Below, in pieces: positions 9,260-23,000 of a DNA stretch of 50,714 nucleotides (position 1 is the first letter of the stretch; each line of letters begins with the position of its first letter). The notes beneath the pieces are model-generated. The model saw only the letters and a list, made by a program, of their open reading frames with translations. It searched no databases and was not told the DNA's origin. Position numbers and translations under genes: made by a program. This DNA is from Saccoglossus kowalevskii (Eukaryota > Hemichordata > Enteropneusta > Harrimaniidae), in assembly GCF_000003605.2 (NCBI RefSeq), contig NW_003129889.1:47237-97950 (forward strand). The letters are read 5' to 3'.

Positions 9260-12200
9260 TTACCTCGCACATGGGTACTTGATGAGGGCGCTTGTTTAGT
9301 GGAGGCTTTGATATCAGATGCATTGGGTACATCACTTTACTGTCAGCAAACTAATAATGCCGCCATTATAGAAAATAGTTTTCTATATACAGAGCAACAA
9401 CAAATTAAACTTATACAAAAAATTAGGAATGATAAATATGATTTTGAAAAAGGTACATTACAAATAAAAAAATATCTGCATATTTCTTGCCGGTTGAATT
9501 TGGCAGACATTCAGGGATAAGAGAAGAAAAACTATGTAAAATCCATGATTTTACAAAGATTACCTATTTCATTGTCAATTTCAATATTGATGATCTATTA
9601 ATTGATTGAAATTCTCTCCAGTTGTGAAAACTTTATCCTTTCAAATTTTGCTTTTTTTTGCATTTTAGATTTGTTGTAAAGTCTTTTGCTCTTTTGGATA
9701 TTACCGGTACCTTACTTTTGTTTGTGTACGTTCCCTCAGGGGACTGGATACTTGCATTGGTCATGATGCTGGCAATATAACAATGTACAATGTGATTTTT
9801 TTTTATTCTATATGTAAATTATGTTTTACTGTACCGATACCATAGTATATTAACTGTCAAGCAATTCTATTTTTCCACACTTGCACCTATCCTCACCAAC
9901 AGATTCAATCGGTTGCATAGGTTTGCATCAGGAGTATCGGTAGGACATAAAATACCCGCACTTAATGCAAATCTCATTATGGGGATGTGCCACCCTTTGG
10001 AGGTCGTAATTTTTAGCTTTTTGATCTAGAATGGGATATAGATTTGCTTGCCTTTAGGTCCAATATCAGGTTTGCCTGGCAAGGATGGAGCCGGGGGACG
10101 AGGTCAGTTTTTTTAATTTCCATGTATTTACCCGTGTTTTAGTACATATACTTTTATTTACAAGTAGATTCAACCTATACTTGAATAAATTTGACAATTT
10201 GGTATCTGATGGGATATACAGAATCACCATTTGAATTATAATGGGGTATGGTTTTAAATTTTGAAAGCTGATGATCAGTATTTACAAATTTACAAAGTTT
10301 ATAAATGGCAGCTTTTTACCCTTGTGTATCATTTGTTGTTTCAAGCACGTTATTTAATTTAGTAATGTCCCTCTGGTGTTATATGATTTACTGTAAAATA
10401 CTTTTAAAATAATTAGTTTTCGCAGAAAAAGCATTTTGGCCATTTATTTTTTTTGATTTTCAATATTAGGAACATAGGTTTTATATTCACTTATTCATTC
10501 TTTCAGCGAAAATAAATTTACTTTACAGCATTAAAGTCATCACCCCTCCCAGTTTATTTAAAGAAAACCTGAATATTTTGGGCTTTGAGGTGCAGTCACC
10601 ACTCCCAAAATTTTGTTTGTTGGAATTTACAATAGATTTTGTGACATAGAACATTTAAGTATCAAAGCAGTATTGTCACTATAGCTTAGCGGACAATATT
10701 AAATAGGAAAATGAATACATTTTCAGGTGATCCAGGAATTTATCTTGACAGTTCAAATGCCATACCGGTACCACTGTTGAATTCAAGACTGATGGATAAT
10801 CAACAAAGGCATTGTGATTGGTCAAATGATATTAATTTCATTTCAAATTCATAAGAGGTTCAGGTTTATTTCACACAAAAAAACATTCATATTTTGAAAA
10901 TAATTGTAAAAATTTTGTAAAAAACTAAAATTTGTATAAAAGTGCACCCAAACCATAGATTGGATATCCCCAAATCAAATATTGGAGTTTTGTGGGGGCT
11001 AAAATATTTGTCAGGGCACAAATTTCATCAAATCGTCAATAGGGCATTAGAGGCAAAATAAGTGAAAAACGAAAATCAACCTAAAAGTTGTTGTTTTTTT
11101 TGGGGGGACACCCTCACCAGAAGTTTTTTTTGGCGAATATCTCGCATGGAACATATGGACAACTATTGGTACATGCTTTTGAAATGCAGTCACGGTGTCC
11201 TTGGAAACCGCTGCAAAGATGGCAACAAATAGAAAGAGCAGTGTGCCCTCTAACAGGAAGGATATTGTAGGAATCTTGAATCAAAATGAAAACCTCAGAA
11301 TAAAGTTGCGAGATTTTTCAAGAAGAAATAATTACCGGTAAGATTGTATGCAACTGTCTTCTGAGTGTGCAAACAAAAATGTTTTTTAACTCTTAAAATG
11401 TGAATTTTCTTTTACAAAATATTTCCTCAAACATAGTAAGAACATTTTCAAGGGAACTTTTTTTTCTATGTACGATGCATCAAAGAACACCACAAAAGTT
11501 TGGAGGGGGTAGCGGTAACTGTTTATGTCAACAAAAAACATTTAATTTCTTTAATACATTTAAACTATTCCAACACAAGAACCAGAGACAAAAAAAAATT
11601 GTTAAAAGACAAATTTTATTGAGATTATAAAACTACATCAAAACGAAACCATGCAAATGTTATTCTGCGAATGCTAATCTTTACAAACCTAAAGGTTTAA
11701 GAATTGTAAACTGAAAATGTACTTTCATGATGATAAAAAGACTAAAAAAACATTTTCAAAAAATATATATATGCAGCAATGCTTGTACAGGTTATTTTTA
11801 TTGATTACAGCTCTTTAAAATGATTATACAATTTGCATAAAAACAAAAGATACTACAAGCACCACTAGAGGGCGATATTAAAGTAAAGTCAAACAAAGAG
11901 TATTTGATTTAAAGTAAAAAGCATTTATTTTAAAAAATAAATAGCTTCAACCTAGCACCATTTGGTCAGTGTATAAGCCATCATTAAAATGATACTTATA
12001 GTATATGTAAAGTAAAAAGAACTGGAAAAAATATATGTATACAGTATATATAGTATAAAAAAGCAAAATAAAATAACCAAGTGATTATGTGTATATATAT
12101 TGACAGTGTCAAATATGAACTGTCCATTATAATCAGTTTCTGATCCTTGATTTTAGTTAAGATTGCATTATACAAGATACAAACAATAGCAAAATGATGC

Positions 12201-13506
12201 TGAAGTTGGCCCCCGTGCTTCGTTTATTTTCAAATTTTAACTGACAGTAGCGCTGTAATTTAGGATGTTATTTTCATGCATTGTTTCAGATTTCAGAAAC
12301 TCGTACAAGATTTGTATTTTTTTTTGAAATACTGCATTTAAACAATGAATGAAAATCCGAAACCTGGTCCAGCTTCAGCTTCATAGTATAAATTCACAGT
12401 TACTATCAAATTGAATTCATACACCGGGTGTACTACAGTAAGTAAACAATAAAACAAACATTGAACCAAAACATGTTTGTGTGTGTTTTAAACAAAATGT
12501 AATACTGAAATTATGATGTTAATTATTGTCTGAATATACCGGAGTGCAACCCCATGAGTGCAACCTTCGAAAAAACTGGAGGTAGATACCGCACACCAAA
12601 AACCTAATGATGCTGCTCTTTATATGCACTGTGTCAATCATGTCATTCACCTGACCAAATTGGGAAAAAAACATTTTCTCTTTACTCATTGCCATGGTTA
12701 CAAGTGATGTAGACAATATTCTCGGGGTCCGTTTCACTCATGATGTGAAAAAAATGGCTCCCTCAATGATGAATACACAGAGAATCGCACAACTTACATT
12801 TTTTGCTTCAGACTATTATGTACATTCCCATTATCTCATTTTGATTGTATAAGCAAGAGTTTAACATTATTTCATTTGTCACATAAAAATGAGACAACTT
12901 TCAGAATGCCATTCACATACAGGATCAACACATATACTACTCAAATAGTAAAGACTTTGTATAACAGCCACAGCAGATAAGACTATCCCATGATACATTG
13001 CAATTTAAGATTTTGATGTGTAAAAAGTGCATGATTCTCAAAAAAAAAATATCAAACAATGTATTATGGGATAGCTCACTATATATTGTGATTTGTGTTT
13101 GATGAATAAAAGAATATTTCAGAATTGGGTTTATTATTCTCATAAATCAACAGAAAAAATTTCATCCTTTGTGCTTTTAAAATTTGTTTATGTAAAAAAA
13201 AAAGATTATAATAAAATGTATTGTTACTAGGCAACCATGGATGGTGATGCTTGTGATCCTTGTAAGGGCTGGACCAAAAATTCTGATGTGGTGATTTGGT
13301 CAGAAATTTTTGGGATAGTTTTCTTTTTTTGTGCTAAATAGTGTGCAACTTCTCTCACAGAGAGTTTTATATGCAGATTCTGTGCGAATTGACGTTTCTG
13401 GACTTTGATTGAGTCACCTCGCCAGAATTATTGGCACATCCCTAAGACAGGTGGCTACTGTTGATTCAATTGCCATAGTAACATGGATGCAGAAGACGCA
13501 AGTTTC
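9260..13506. other. Intergenic region plus likely 3' UTR of the SPARC-like gene
   Basis: No exon is recognised. A 73-codon plus-strand open stretch at 9299-9520 has no ATG and no match I know. A TACTGTAAA-type MITE-like segment lies near 10390-10528. Several minus-strand AATAAA signals occur downstream of the SPARC-like stop, the first clear one at 13130-13135, so about 12.5-13.5 kb may be its 3' UTR. Confidence 0.45.
13130..13135 (-). terminator. Candidate poly(A) signal for the SPARC-like gene
   Basis: AATAAA on the minus strand, about 370 nt past the stop codon at 13507. Other AATAAA strings occur farther downstream, so the cleavage site in use is not determined. Confidence 0.3.
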
Positions 13507-13535
13507 TTACAGTTCATCACTATCTTCATAAGATT
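13507..13535 (-). CDS. SPARC-like coding exon 6 (acidic tail, stop)
   Basis: The acceptor TTTTTGCAG is followed by 29 nt that, with the last base of exon 5, read ESYEDSDEL and TAA. Phase fits. The terminal SDEL resembles KDEL-type endoplasmic-reticulum retrieval signals. Confidence 0.75.
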
Positions 13536-13983
13536 CTGCAAAAAAAAATCAAAATAAATATTAATAACACCACTATTAATGAAAGAGTGTTTACGCATGC
13601 ATCTTCTTTGATTGGTTGAATAATATACTCTGAAGCAATCGCAAGAACAAGATCTCTTATTAGAGTTGGTCTCAGAGACCTGGGAATTTGAAGATGACAC
13701 AAAACTCTTACAATACATCTTCTTTCAGACAGATTGATTGGGCTACATGAAATACCTTTCATTTTTTAACAATAACTTGAATTCACCCCTGAATTTACCT
13801 GAAGAGACCTTCAGACAGTCGTACCATTCATCCAGTGTTAACTTAACATTATTGTCCACATCACATGACTTAAAAAACTCATCAGCACAGTGTTCCAAAG
13901 GCATTAGCGCATAACGGAAATCACGCAGATCACGGCGGTCCAATTTACCATCACCTTTACGATCAAGCAAATCAAATTTCCAC

Positions 13984-14039
<56 letters not shown>

Positions 14040-17000
14040 AAAAAAATTCTTGTGTAAAATTAAACTTTTGTATTTTGACCCCACTACTTATACACACAAT
14101 GTCTGATATGGTGAAAAAAATGTACGGTAAGTATGACAGAAGCACTGGTCACAGTACGAAATTTGTTTTAACAAAAAATTACTATGCCAAAGTAAGCTAA
14201 AAAATTGTTCCTAAGCACTAAAAGGAAAAAAAGATTATAACAGATATTGAAAGTATCCAAACTAATCCCAAATTCATTCTTAACGTAATTCACAGAATTG
14301 ATAAGCTATACAAGAAATGATGATGTAACATAAAGAATTTGATAAAATGGACATGAATTGATGATGTCACATGAAGAAGATGACAAGACACACAAGAACT
14401 GATGTCATGAGCAAAACAGCTAACATTTTACCTTGGCAATTTCTTCTCTTTCAGCTACATCCATTGTCCTTAGTGAACTGTCCGGATGAATGCTTCCAAA
14501 TTCATCGATTTCCTTCAAATGTACAAACCATAGCAACAGACGATGAGGGAACTGCATATACTCATCAGCTGAGCAGGGTTCCTGAGAAGCTGAAAAATGC
14601 ACATTATATAAATGAGTGACAGGATACCCAAGAAATGATGATGTCACATTATATAAATGAGTGACAGGATACCCAAGAAATGATGATGTCACATTATATA
14701 AATGAGTGACAGGATACCCAAGAAATGATGATGTCATATGAGGAAGCTAACAAAATGAATGATGTCAACTTACCAATAAAGAAAATAAACATACAACATA
14801 GAATACAGCACTATCAAGCGTCCTGCCTTAATGTTTATTAGGCAGATCCAGTCAAATGGCAAAATTGCGTGATGTTGGTGAATTTTTAAAATTTCAATGG
14901 CCATTTTGAATTGGATCATTAACAAAAATTGTTCCGGAATTGATTTTGATGATTTTAGCAATAAAATGATCGCCATTCAGCTATCTTAAATCAGATTAAA
15001 AAACATATGCACATGTATAATTATATATCCCAATAAAGATGTACTGTAAATGTATTAATTATTCGCTGAGTTTTTAAATTTTGCTAATTTAAATAAAAAG
15101 GGAGCTAAATTAAATCCACATGAAAATTTAAAACATCAATACAACTCGTACAACTTAAAACCCAGTGAATATGCTCAAAAAAACTGTTAAATACTTTATT
15201 TTAGCTGGATTTAATTTCCACTGAAAAGACTTTTTTGGTGTTTTGGCATAGGCATATTCGCTGGATTTTATTTTCTCTGAATCATTCAGAAAATAGCGAA
15301 AATTAATTCTAAGCGAAAATAAAGTATTTTAAAGCGATAAAACTAAATGTCTGAAAATATATGGTTTTACAGTATGATATATCTATGAAGTTCAAACGGG
15401 ATCAATTTGAGCATATCTTAGAACATGGGTGCAGATAGATGCATAGATAGACGAGGGAATCCAAGAAATGCACAGTGATGAAATTATTTCCGAAAAACTA
15501 ACTATTGTGTTTAATGATGGAAACTCACCAATACATTTTCCTTCAAAAGCAACTGCTATATGCTTTCGCTTGCTACACGCCTGCAGATGCAACTTGCATC
15601 TGTTATCATATTCACGACCAAATACACTGCAGACTGGCTCGTACTCATCTGAGCATTCGGTTGGACAGCTACACGTAGTAGACGGTTCACCGTTTTTTTC
15701 TACGACAGTACACATGGAGCCTGGTGGTTTCTTGCACTTTACCTTCGCACATAGATCTGACAAGAACAAAAAATAACTCATTTTTTTTATATGTTTGCCA
15801 TTTTCAGTTTTGTACTAATGTAGTTTGCAGCTTGATCAGTGATTTATGAGCAAAAATAAAAAGCACTGAAAATATTTCTTCCCGATCAGTGTTTATCTAC
15901 TGGTACTTCAGAATTCAGTCGGCTGGTACCAACTACTATTCACAACTTTGGGGCTCTTTTAAAGAAAGGGCAAATCCAGAAACTTGAAGTCTTAGAAGGT
16001 ACACATGCAAAATAAGCTCTCTTCAACATCCCAACTACTAAGAGATATGAATATTTCATCAATTGAAAAAACAAAATGGTACAAACTTATATATACATGG
16101 AATAAAGTATGTTGCAAACTTTGAAATTCAACACACCTACTCAAAGTGTTGGAGTAGACTATGCACTATTGTACAAGTACATAAATACAAAAGTATGTTC
16201 CAAACTTTGAAATTCAACACACCTACTCAAAGTGTTGGAGTAGACTATGCACTATTGTACAAGTACATAAGCCACACAGCAATGCAATCACTATGCGAGT
16301 GTTAGTGTTCATGGATATGAAATTTTGAATAGTATACAAAAAAACCTGGAGTAATACAACTAAAATAGCAGTACTCAACAAAGACTAAAGACCAGCTAAG
16401 ACTACCCAGATACAAAAAAAAAACATTGCCTTACTGAGTCCAACTTGTAAATAACTAAATATGAAGAAGATACAGCTATCAACCTCAAGGGTTACAAGAA
16501 CCCCCCCCCAATCACATCAGAGTGTATATACTCTACCCTCCAACTATAAACTATTAACTAATAATGTTTCAATGGTTGAAAAATCAAAGATGCTGATATA
16601 GCTTCTTTGTTATCAATGCACATTTCAATTAAGAACTGAAGATATCATTAGAAAATGAACAAATCTACAAGAGGTCTACCTGTAGTACCTATATGTATAA
16701 TATCAAAGCAATCGGACTTGCAGTTTTTAACAAGAAGTCGAAAATATCACTTTTTACCAAAAACGACAAAAATATTCACCGAAATTAGAGAATTAAAGAT
16801 ATCATTACAAAATGAACAAATCTGAGAGGTCCACATGTAGCACCTATATATGTAATATCAAAGCAATTGGACTTGCGGTTTTCAACAAGAAGTCGAAAAT
16901 ATCACTTTTTACCAAAAATTACAAAAATATTCACCAAAATTAGAGAATTAAAGATATCGTCACGAAATGAACAAATCTGAGAGGTCCACATGTAGCACCT

Positions 17001-20000
17001 ATATATATAATATCAAAGCAATTGGACTTGCGGTTTTTAACAAGAAGTCGAAAATATCACTTTTTACCAAAAATTACAAAAATATTCACCAAAATTAGAG
17101 AATTAAAGATATCGTCACGAAATGAACAAATCTGAGAGGTCCACATGTAGCACCTATATATATAATATCAAAGCAATTGGACTTGCGGTTTTTAACAAGA
17201 AGTCGAAAATATCACTTTTTACCAAAAATTACAAGAAGAAGTTGAAATTGTAAAGTTGACGATGGACAATCAGTAATATAAACAGCTCCTCTGTGTCAAC
17301 TTTTGGTGCAAAAGTCTGGTAGTCAAAAGGTGAAAGATAAGTTTTACACACTTCATAAATTTTGTTTTAAGTTTTAACCGATAACCGATTGCACAGAAAC
17401 TGTCAGGAATTGTATGACTGCCCTCTATAGGCAAATTTGTGATTTATCTTTTACTTTTTAAAAATATTTTTTTTTGTTCCAAGTGACGATTCGGTAAATT
17501 GTTGATGCTGTCCCTACCAATGATTATTTTGTTTAGTTTTTGGTGCTAAGTACAAGGTAAAAACAGTGTCTCCTAAACAAAATAATCTTTGCAATCATAA
17601 GTATTATCAGAGGTACATTACATGGGGTTTGCAACTACGGTGACATGATACCAAGATCCTGTTTCAATCTCGCTCTTGCATAAGCGTTCCAACTCAGAAA
17701 AATGCGAATGCCCAAGCCCGAGGTAGCTAGGATACTGAGATGTCCAGGTGGATCAAAATAGCTGCTCACAATATGACGGATTACGATATCTATATTTTCT
17801 GTACATTTTCGATGTATTACATTTTTTCACTATGAATTTGGTAATTACATGTTTTATTGTTTTATTTAATACAAAACGCCTATGTCATGTCAGAAGGTCG
17901 TAGCGTTAGTCTCGCTATCTACGAGATGAGACTTGAATGGGATCTTGACATGATGTCACCATACAGTACTATGCGCGTTGCAAACCCCAATGTATCTGTG
18001 GTATTATATTGATAACAGACTGATTTTAAAACAACATCAGATCCGCATCATTTAGTTTTATCATCAAATATTACATGAATAGAAATCAGTCAAGTAGAGT
18101 AAATGGCCATTACTTCTGGTTTTACAGTCTGGAATTTTTTTTATGAGTGGTGCATACCACAACGATGTACTTGTATGTAGACTGTGATATATGAATAGCC
18201 GCCTGTGCCTCATTAACATACCACTGCTTAGTTAACCAATGAATGAGGGGTGAGCCATCTGAACTTTAGGAGGAGTTACTTGTATCTAATTTTAAAAGAC
18301 AGTAGTCGTCGCACCACGCATGTGCAAGATGTATGGGTCTCGCATAATCAAAGATGGCGACTTTGTACAAACTGAGATGTTTCCATGCTTTAATTAGGTA
18401 ATTTTTAGGTGATTGGAAGGTATCGAAGGAGTCACTGGCGGTATGTAGTGCAAGTCAAGCCCAGGTTAAACCTTGTACTTGTGATTTCCATTTGAAGAGC
18501 ACATTGGATTATGAGAAAAACAATGTTTATCAACACAAATATCCATACAGAGTTTTTATTTCAATCAATATAATATTTTTTAATGAAGTTTTTTGGAAGT
18601 CGACAATGTATGTTGTTAATAATGTATTTTTTGGCATCTTTTATGGAAAAAGATTTTGAAAAGAACTATTTTGAGGAAGGAGAGACATTTGAAGAGGCAG
18701 TGAAAAGTTTACTATAGGCTTTTTCACTTAGATGAATGAATGCGCTTCTAATAAAGGAAGGAATGAAAGTTTGTTTCTTCATTTGTAGATAATTTTCAGA
18801 AATGTGATTAATTCCACAACCATTGAAAGGATTTGCATTTACAATTTCAGTTTTGATTTAAGAGTGGCGCAAGTACCGTGGATCTGAAGTAGAAATGAAA
18901 CACTGTATGACTTTGTTTAACTTTTGAGATTTCATCCATAATCTCGGATTGCGTGCAAACATGTCGGTAATTCTAACCCTTTCAACTCTTATCCCAACGG
19001 CATTTAAAGTAGGCCAAGTAAAGACCTCTCATACAAGTAGGCTACAGTAGCTCTTTCAATTGAATATCCACCCTTTCAAATTCGTTAAAAAGATTGAAAA
19101 GTTTTCACCTAGTCCAATTTAACAGAAGATAAACAGCATGGTGGTACCACCACAGTGCTATGACCAATCTGGTTCGTCTCTGCTACAAACTTTGTCCTGA
19201 GTGCCACAGTGGCATTGCTGACTTTTTAAATCAAATTTACAATTTGCTGAAAACTTACAACTTTAGTTGTAACAGTTTTGTAAATAAATAATTGTGAACA
19301 CTGCACACTGAGTAGGGTAATCATCCACAATTACGATTTACAAAAATAATGTAAATGTTATGCAAATTAGTATGCACATTTTTACAGTCACAGTAGTTAA
19401 AATTTCTGGGAAGAAATCTGAATAAGCATGGTACATATCATCATGGAAAGAAAAATATTTCACATTCTACTGAGAAAATAAGTAGTTTTATAATTCACAA
19501 TTAAATACATGTGTTCTGTCGATGTTATTCAGAGGTTATTGTACCATTGTATTTGGCCGACATGTGGTAGAATTAACATACATATAATTCTAAGAGTTCG
19601 CATATATTACGAGTGTCGAGGCCTTTACCTAGATCACATATTACTTTTCAATTAAAATAATCTCAGCTGTTATAAAATGGTTGATTAATGATATCATATG
19701 TTGTCTAGAAAAATGAACAATGGTAATATACAAAGGTTGGTAGACCTCTGTCTGAGGGAGGTAATGCTTTATACTCACTTAGTCAAATAACTGTATCTGG
19801 GGGTCAAAATGTATCATTACCCAGGGTTCATAGGGTATTTTGAATAAAAGCAAAATACTAGGCCATTCTGATGACTTAAGCTTCGTCTTGTGTAAAGAAA
19901 GCCTCAGTTTTTCCCTTCAAACCAGGAGACTAAATGTTTTTTCCCCATCGCACAATAAAAATCGTGGGACCCCCTCCCCAATTTGGGCGATAAGTCTCCA

Positions 20001-23000
20001 AAGCGGCATACCAAACATAAATAAATAGTCCCTGTTTTTTTGCTCATCAAATGCTTGCATTCCTTAACAAAATAGACATAATATACAGTCAAGGGGTGTT
20101 GGTTATTTGGTTAACAAATCCAAGATTATTATTATGTTTGTAGTGTTGAATACCAAGAGCAATAACTGAATTGAGTGTTCAAATTGGCTAAGCACCCACT
20201 ACTAAACCTGAATAAATAAATAAAATACAGTGCCTTTCAAAGCACATACTTCATAAGCATTCTTAACTTGGCTGTGCTCCCAGCTTGTTTTTGTTCAACT
20301 TCAAGAAGTTAAAAAAATAAATTCCTAATAAATAAAACGCAGGGCCTTTCAAAGTTTGGATGTCTAAGCATTTTTAACTTTGCCGTGCACTTGTTTTTGT
20401 TTACAGACGTTAGACAAATAATCCTTAAGTTTTGTTACAAGTACCACCTGCTAGATGTTGCCATGGTTACATGTCAAATTATCCTGTAAAATGTGCTTGT
20501 AGCATTTGAACATCACATGGAAACTTTCCCATACAGTTAAATCTTAGGCTATGACCCTTGTCTATCACGTTATTTTAGTTTTATTTCACGCATTATGTGG
20601 TATCTTGCAGTGAATGGACAATGGTCTATTGGGCTGGTAGTTTTTAAGAAGAATCAAAAATAATTGTTGTTTACCAAAAATAAAAAAAAAAATAGTAAAT
20701 AGTAGCTGAAAATAGTAAATTAATGAACAAATCAGAATAAGGTCATCCTAAGGCACCTGAACATCAAATAAAGAAATTTAGAAAGTAGTTTTTAAGAAGG
20801 AGTATAATTTCTGAAATGTTTACAGGGGGAGAATCAGTCGTACTGTAGACTGGACATCTGTACACAGGTAATAAATTCACGAAAGAAGAGCATTTATCGG
20901 CACAAAACAGATGTATACAAACAGTACATAACTTGTACATAAATCTTTGCTTGGATAGTAGGAGTCATCATTCCAATGATATTATGGTTAAGCGGACAGT
21001 TGAAGGGAGGTAGGTTGCCTTGTCAAGCATGTGAGAGATTTGTGCTGATAAACATTGATTTTCGTCAAGCATGAAAGCTGGATGCAATGTGCATTGAAAA
21101 TCCACTCGACTCTTTGGAATATTCATTAATATGTTCCCAACACTAAAAGTCACCATCTTTTTTCATAGGGGACTCATATCTTGCATGCTTGGTGCGATGA
21201 CCACTGCCCTTTAATAAAAGTATGTGTGGTGAAATTTCTCTGGTTAATAGCATTGTATACTACTACTGCTGTGTTCTTCCCGTGCATGAAGTGTTAAGAA
21301 ACAATTGGTTATTAATATGTAAATTGCTTATAGTGTAGCATAATACATATTGAAATACAATAACTTTTATGATAAAGTAATACCGGTAGGCTAATTGTAT
21401 TTATATAGCGTGTTAACAATTCATAAAAATAGACATTAAACTCTTCTGAGATGCATGTTTTAATGCATTTTAATGTTACAGTAAAACCTGTAAAAGACAA
21501 CCACACAAGTAACTAGGGAAAATAATTCATTTTATAGAGGTGTTCAATTTATAGGTCTTTAAAGTGAAACCTGTCTAAGCTGAAGAGGTGCTTTGATTTA
21601 CAGAGATCTCTATATTGAAACCTGCCTAAGTCAACCAGGTGCATTTGATTGAGAGATCTTTAGATTGAAAGCTGTCTAAACCGAACAGGTGCATTTGATT
21701 GAGAGATCTTTAGATTAAAAGCTGTCTAAGCAAAACATCAGATGATCTGAGAAACTTGTTTGCAGAAATACTTTATAGCAATAAATAGTGCAGGTTGATT
21801 TAAAAGTTTATAGAATAATATAGAAACATCAAACAAGTGTTGACAGAAGCTGTCAGTAATGTGATCCGAAATCTTAGGGAGAATTTTGTAAATGTCTTGA
21901 AGTACACATGATGTTGATAATGAATCTTGTGGGAATGTGGTCTGTAAGTGATCTGGTAGCAATCCACAGTCAAACTACACTCAGGAGTGAACTAGGTCAA
22001 GAATAAATTGCTGTTTTCCTGACAGTGAAACTTAAAGTCAGTCATTTGTAGAGATGCATCTTTTATGTAATTTAATGCTTTTAGTGCTACATTTTTTTTC
22101 CTGCCAAAAGTTTTGTTGAACAATTTTTTAAATTTTTTTCTTTTTCACAATTTGGGATTAAATGGACATCATTTTCTATTGGCTACAACAGCCTACAGGT
22201 CTTGATAAAAAATTTGAAACAAATTAGGAAAATATTATGTGGGTTTCATTTTTTTGATTGTGACAAAAGTTTACTTTGGTGCTTAATGGGTTAATAATTT
22301 ATGACTTAAACTCGGTGTCATAATTTTGCAAATACAGAATAGAATACAGAGAATTTCATAAAGGCCTGTATGTTTTTTTTATTGAATGTTTTTTTATGAA
22401 TAAATGTAAATTAGTTAAATGTAAAAAGTCACCTACAGAGGGTACACAAGCAAATCATAGAGGGCGCTGTAACAGGCAATTATACACTGGTACAGGCTGT
22501 ATATTGAGCACAAGTTTACCTACAGAGAATACACAGTTATGTGCAGTGTTTTCTCACCAGCAATTAAATACATGGAATGGAATAGGGGATTTTCCGTACA
22601 ATTGCGAGATCTCGCGAGATGCATGAAAGACGCGCATCGAACGTCTGCCGCAAAAATAGAACGATTTGATTTTGAACTCTAATTTCCTTATTTCGTAGCT
22701 CACACCGACCGGCCGATCTTCGACAGAGGAATATTGCTTCTGAATACCCTTACTTAATCGAAATTGCCTATCATCAAATGTGGACAGCACACTTTTAAGC
22801 ATGGAAATGTCCCCAAAATACTTTCGCGTTTGTCGAATCCCACGCGATGTTTGACGCCACTACGACGCTATGACCTTTGTTTGTCCTGTTTTTACATTCG
22901 ATTTCACGCATAACGCGTGATTCTCGCAGTGAACGGAAAATGGTCTATTGTTAACATCAGTCTAGAAAGTACATGTATGAGACAATTACCTATCCAAGTG

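Noticed and set aside
9299-9520. 73-codon plus-strand frame divergent from PUF60
   Set aside because: It has no ATG (starts at GTG), no splice sites of note and no known match; a transposon scrap is possible but unsupported.
15468-15776. 102-codon plus-strand frame
   Set aside because: It is the reverse strand of the follistatin exon; the cysteine pattern on the minus strand explains the open frame.
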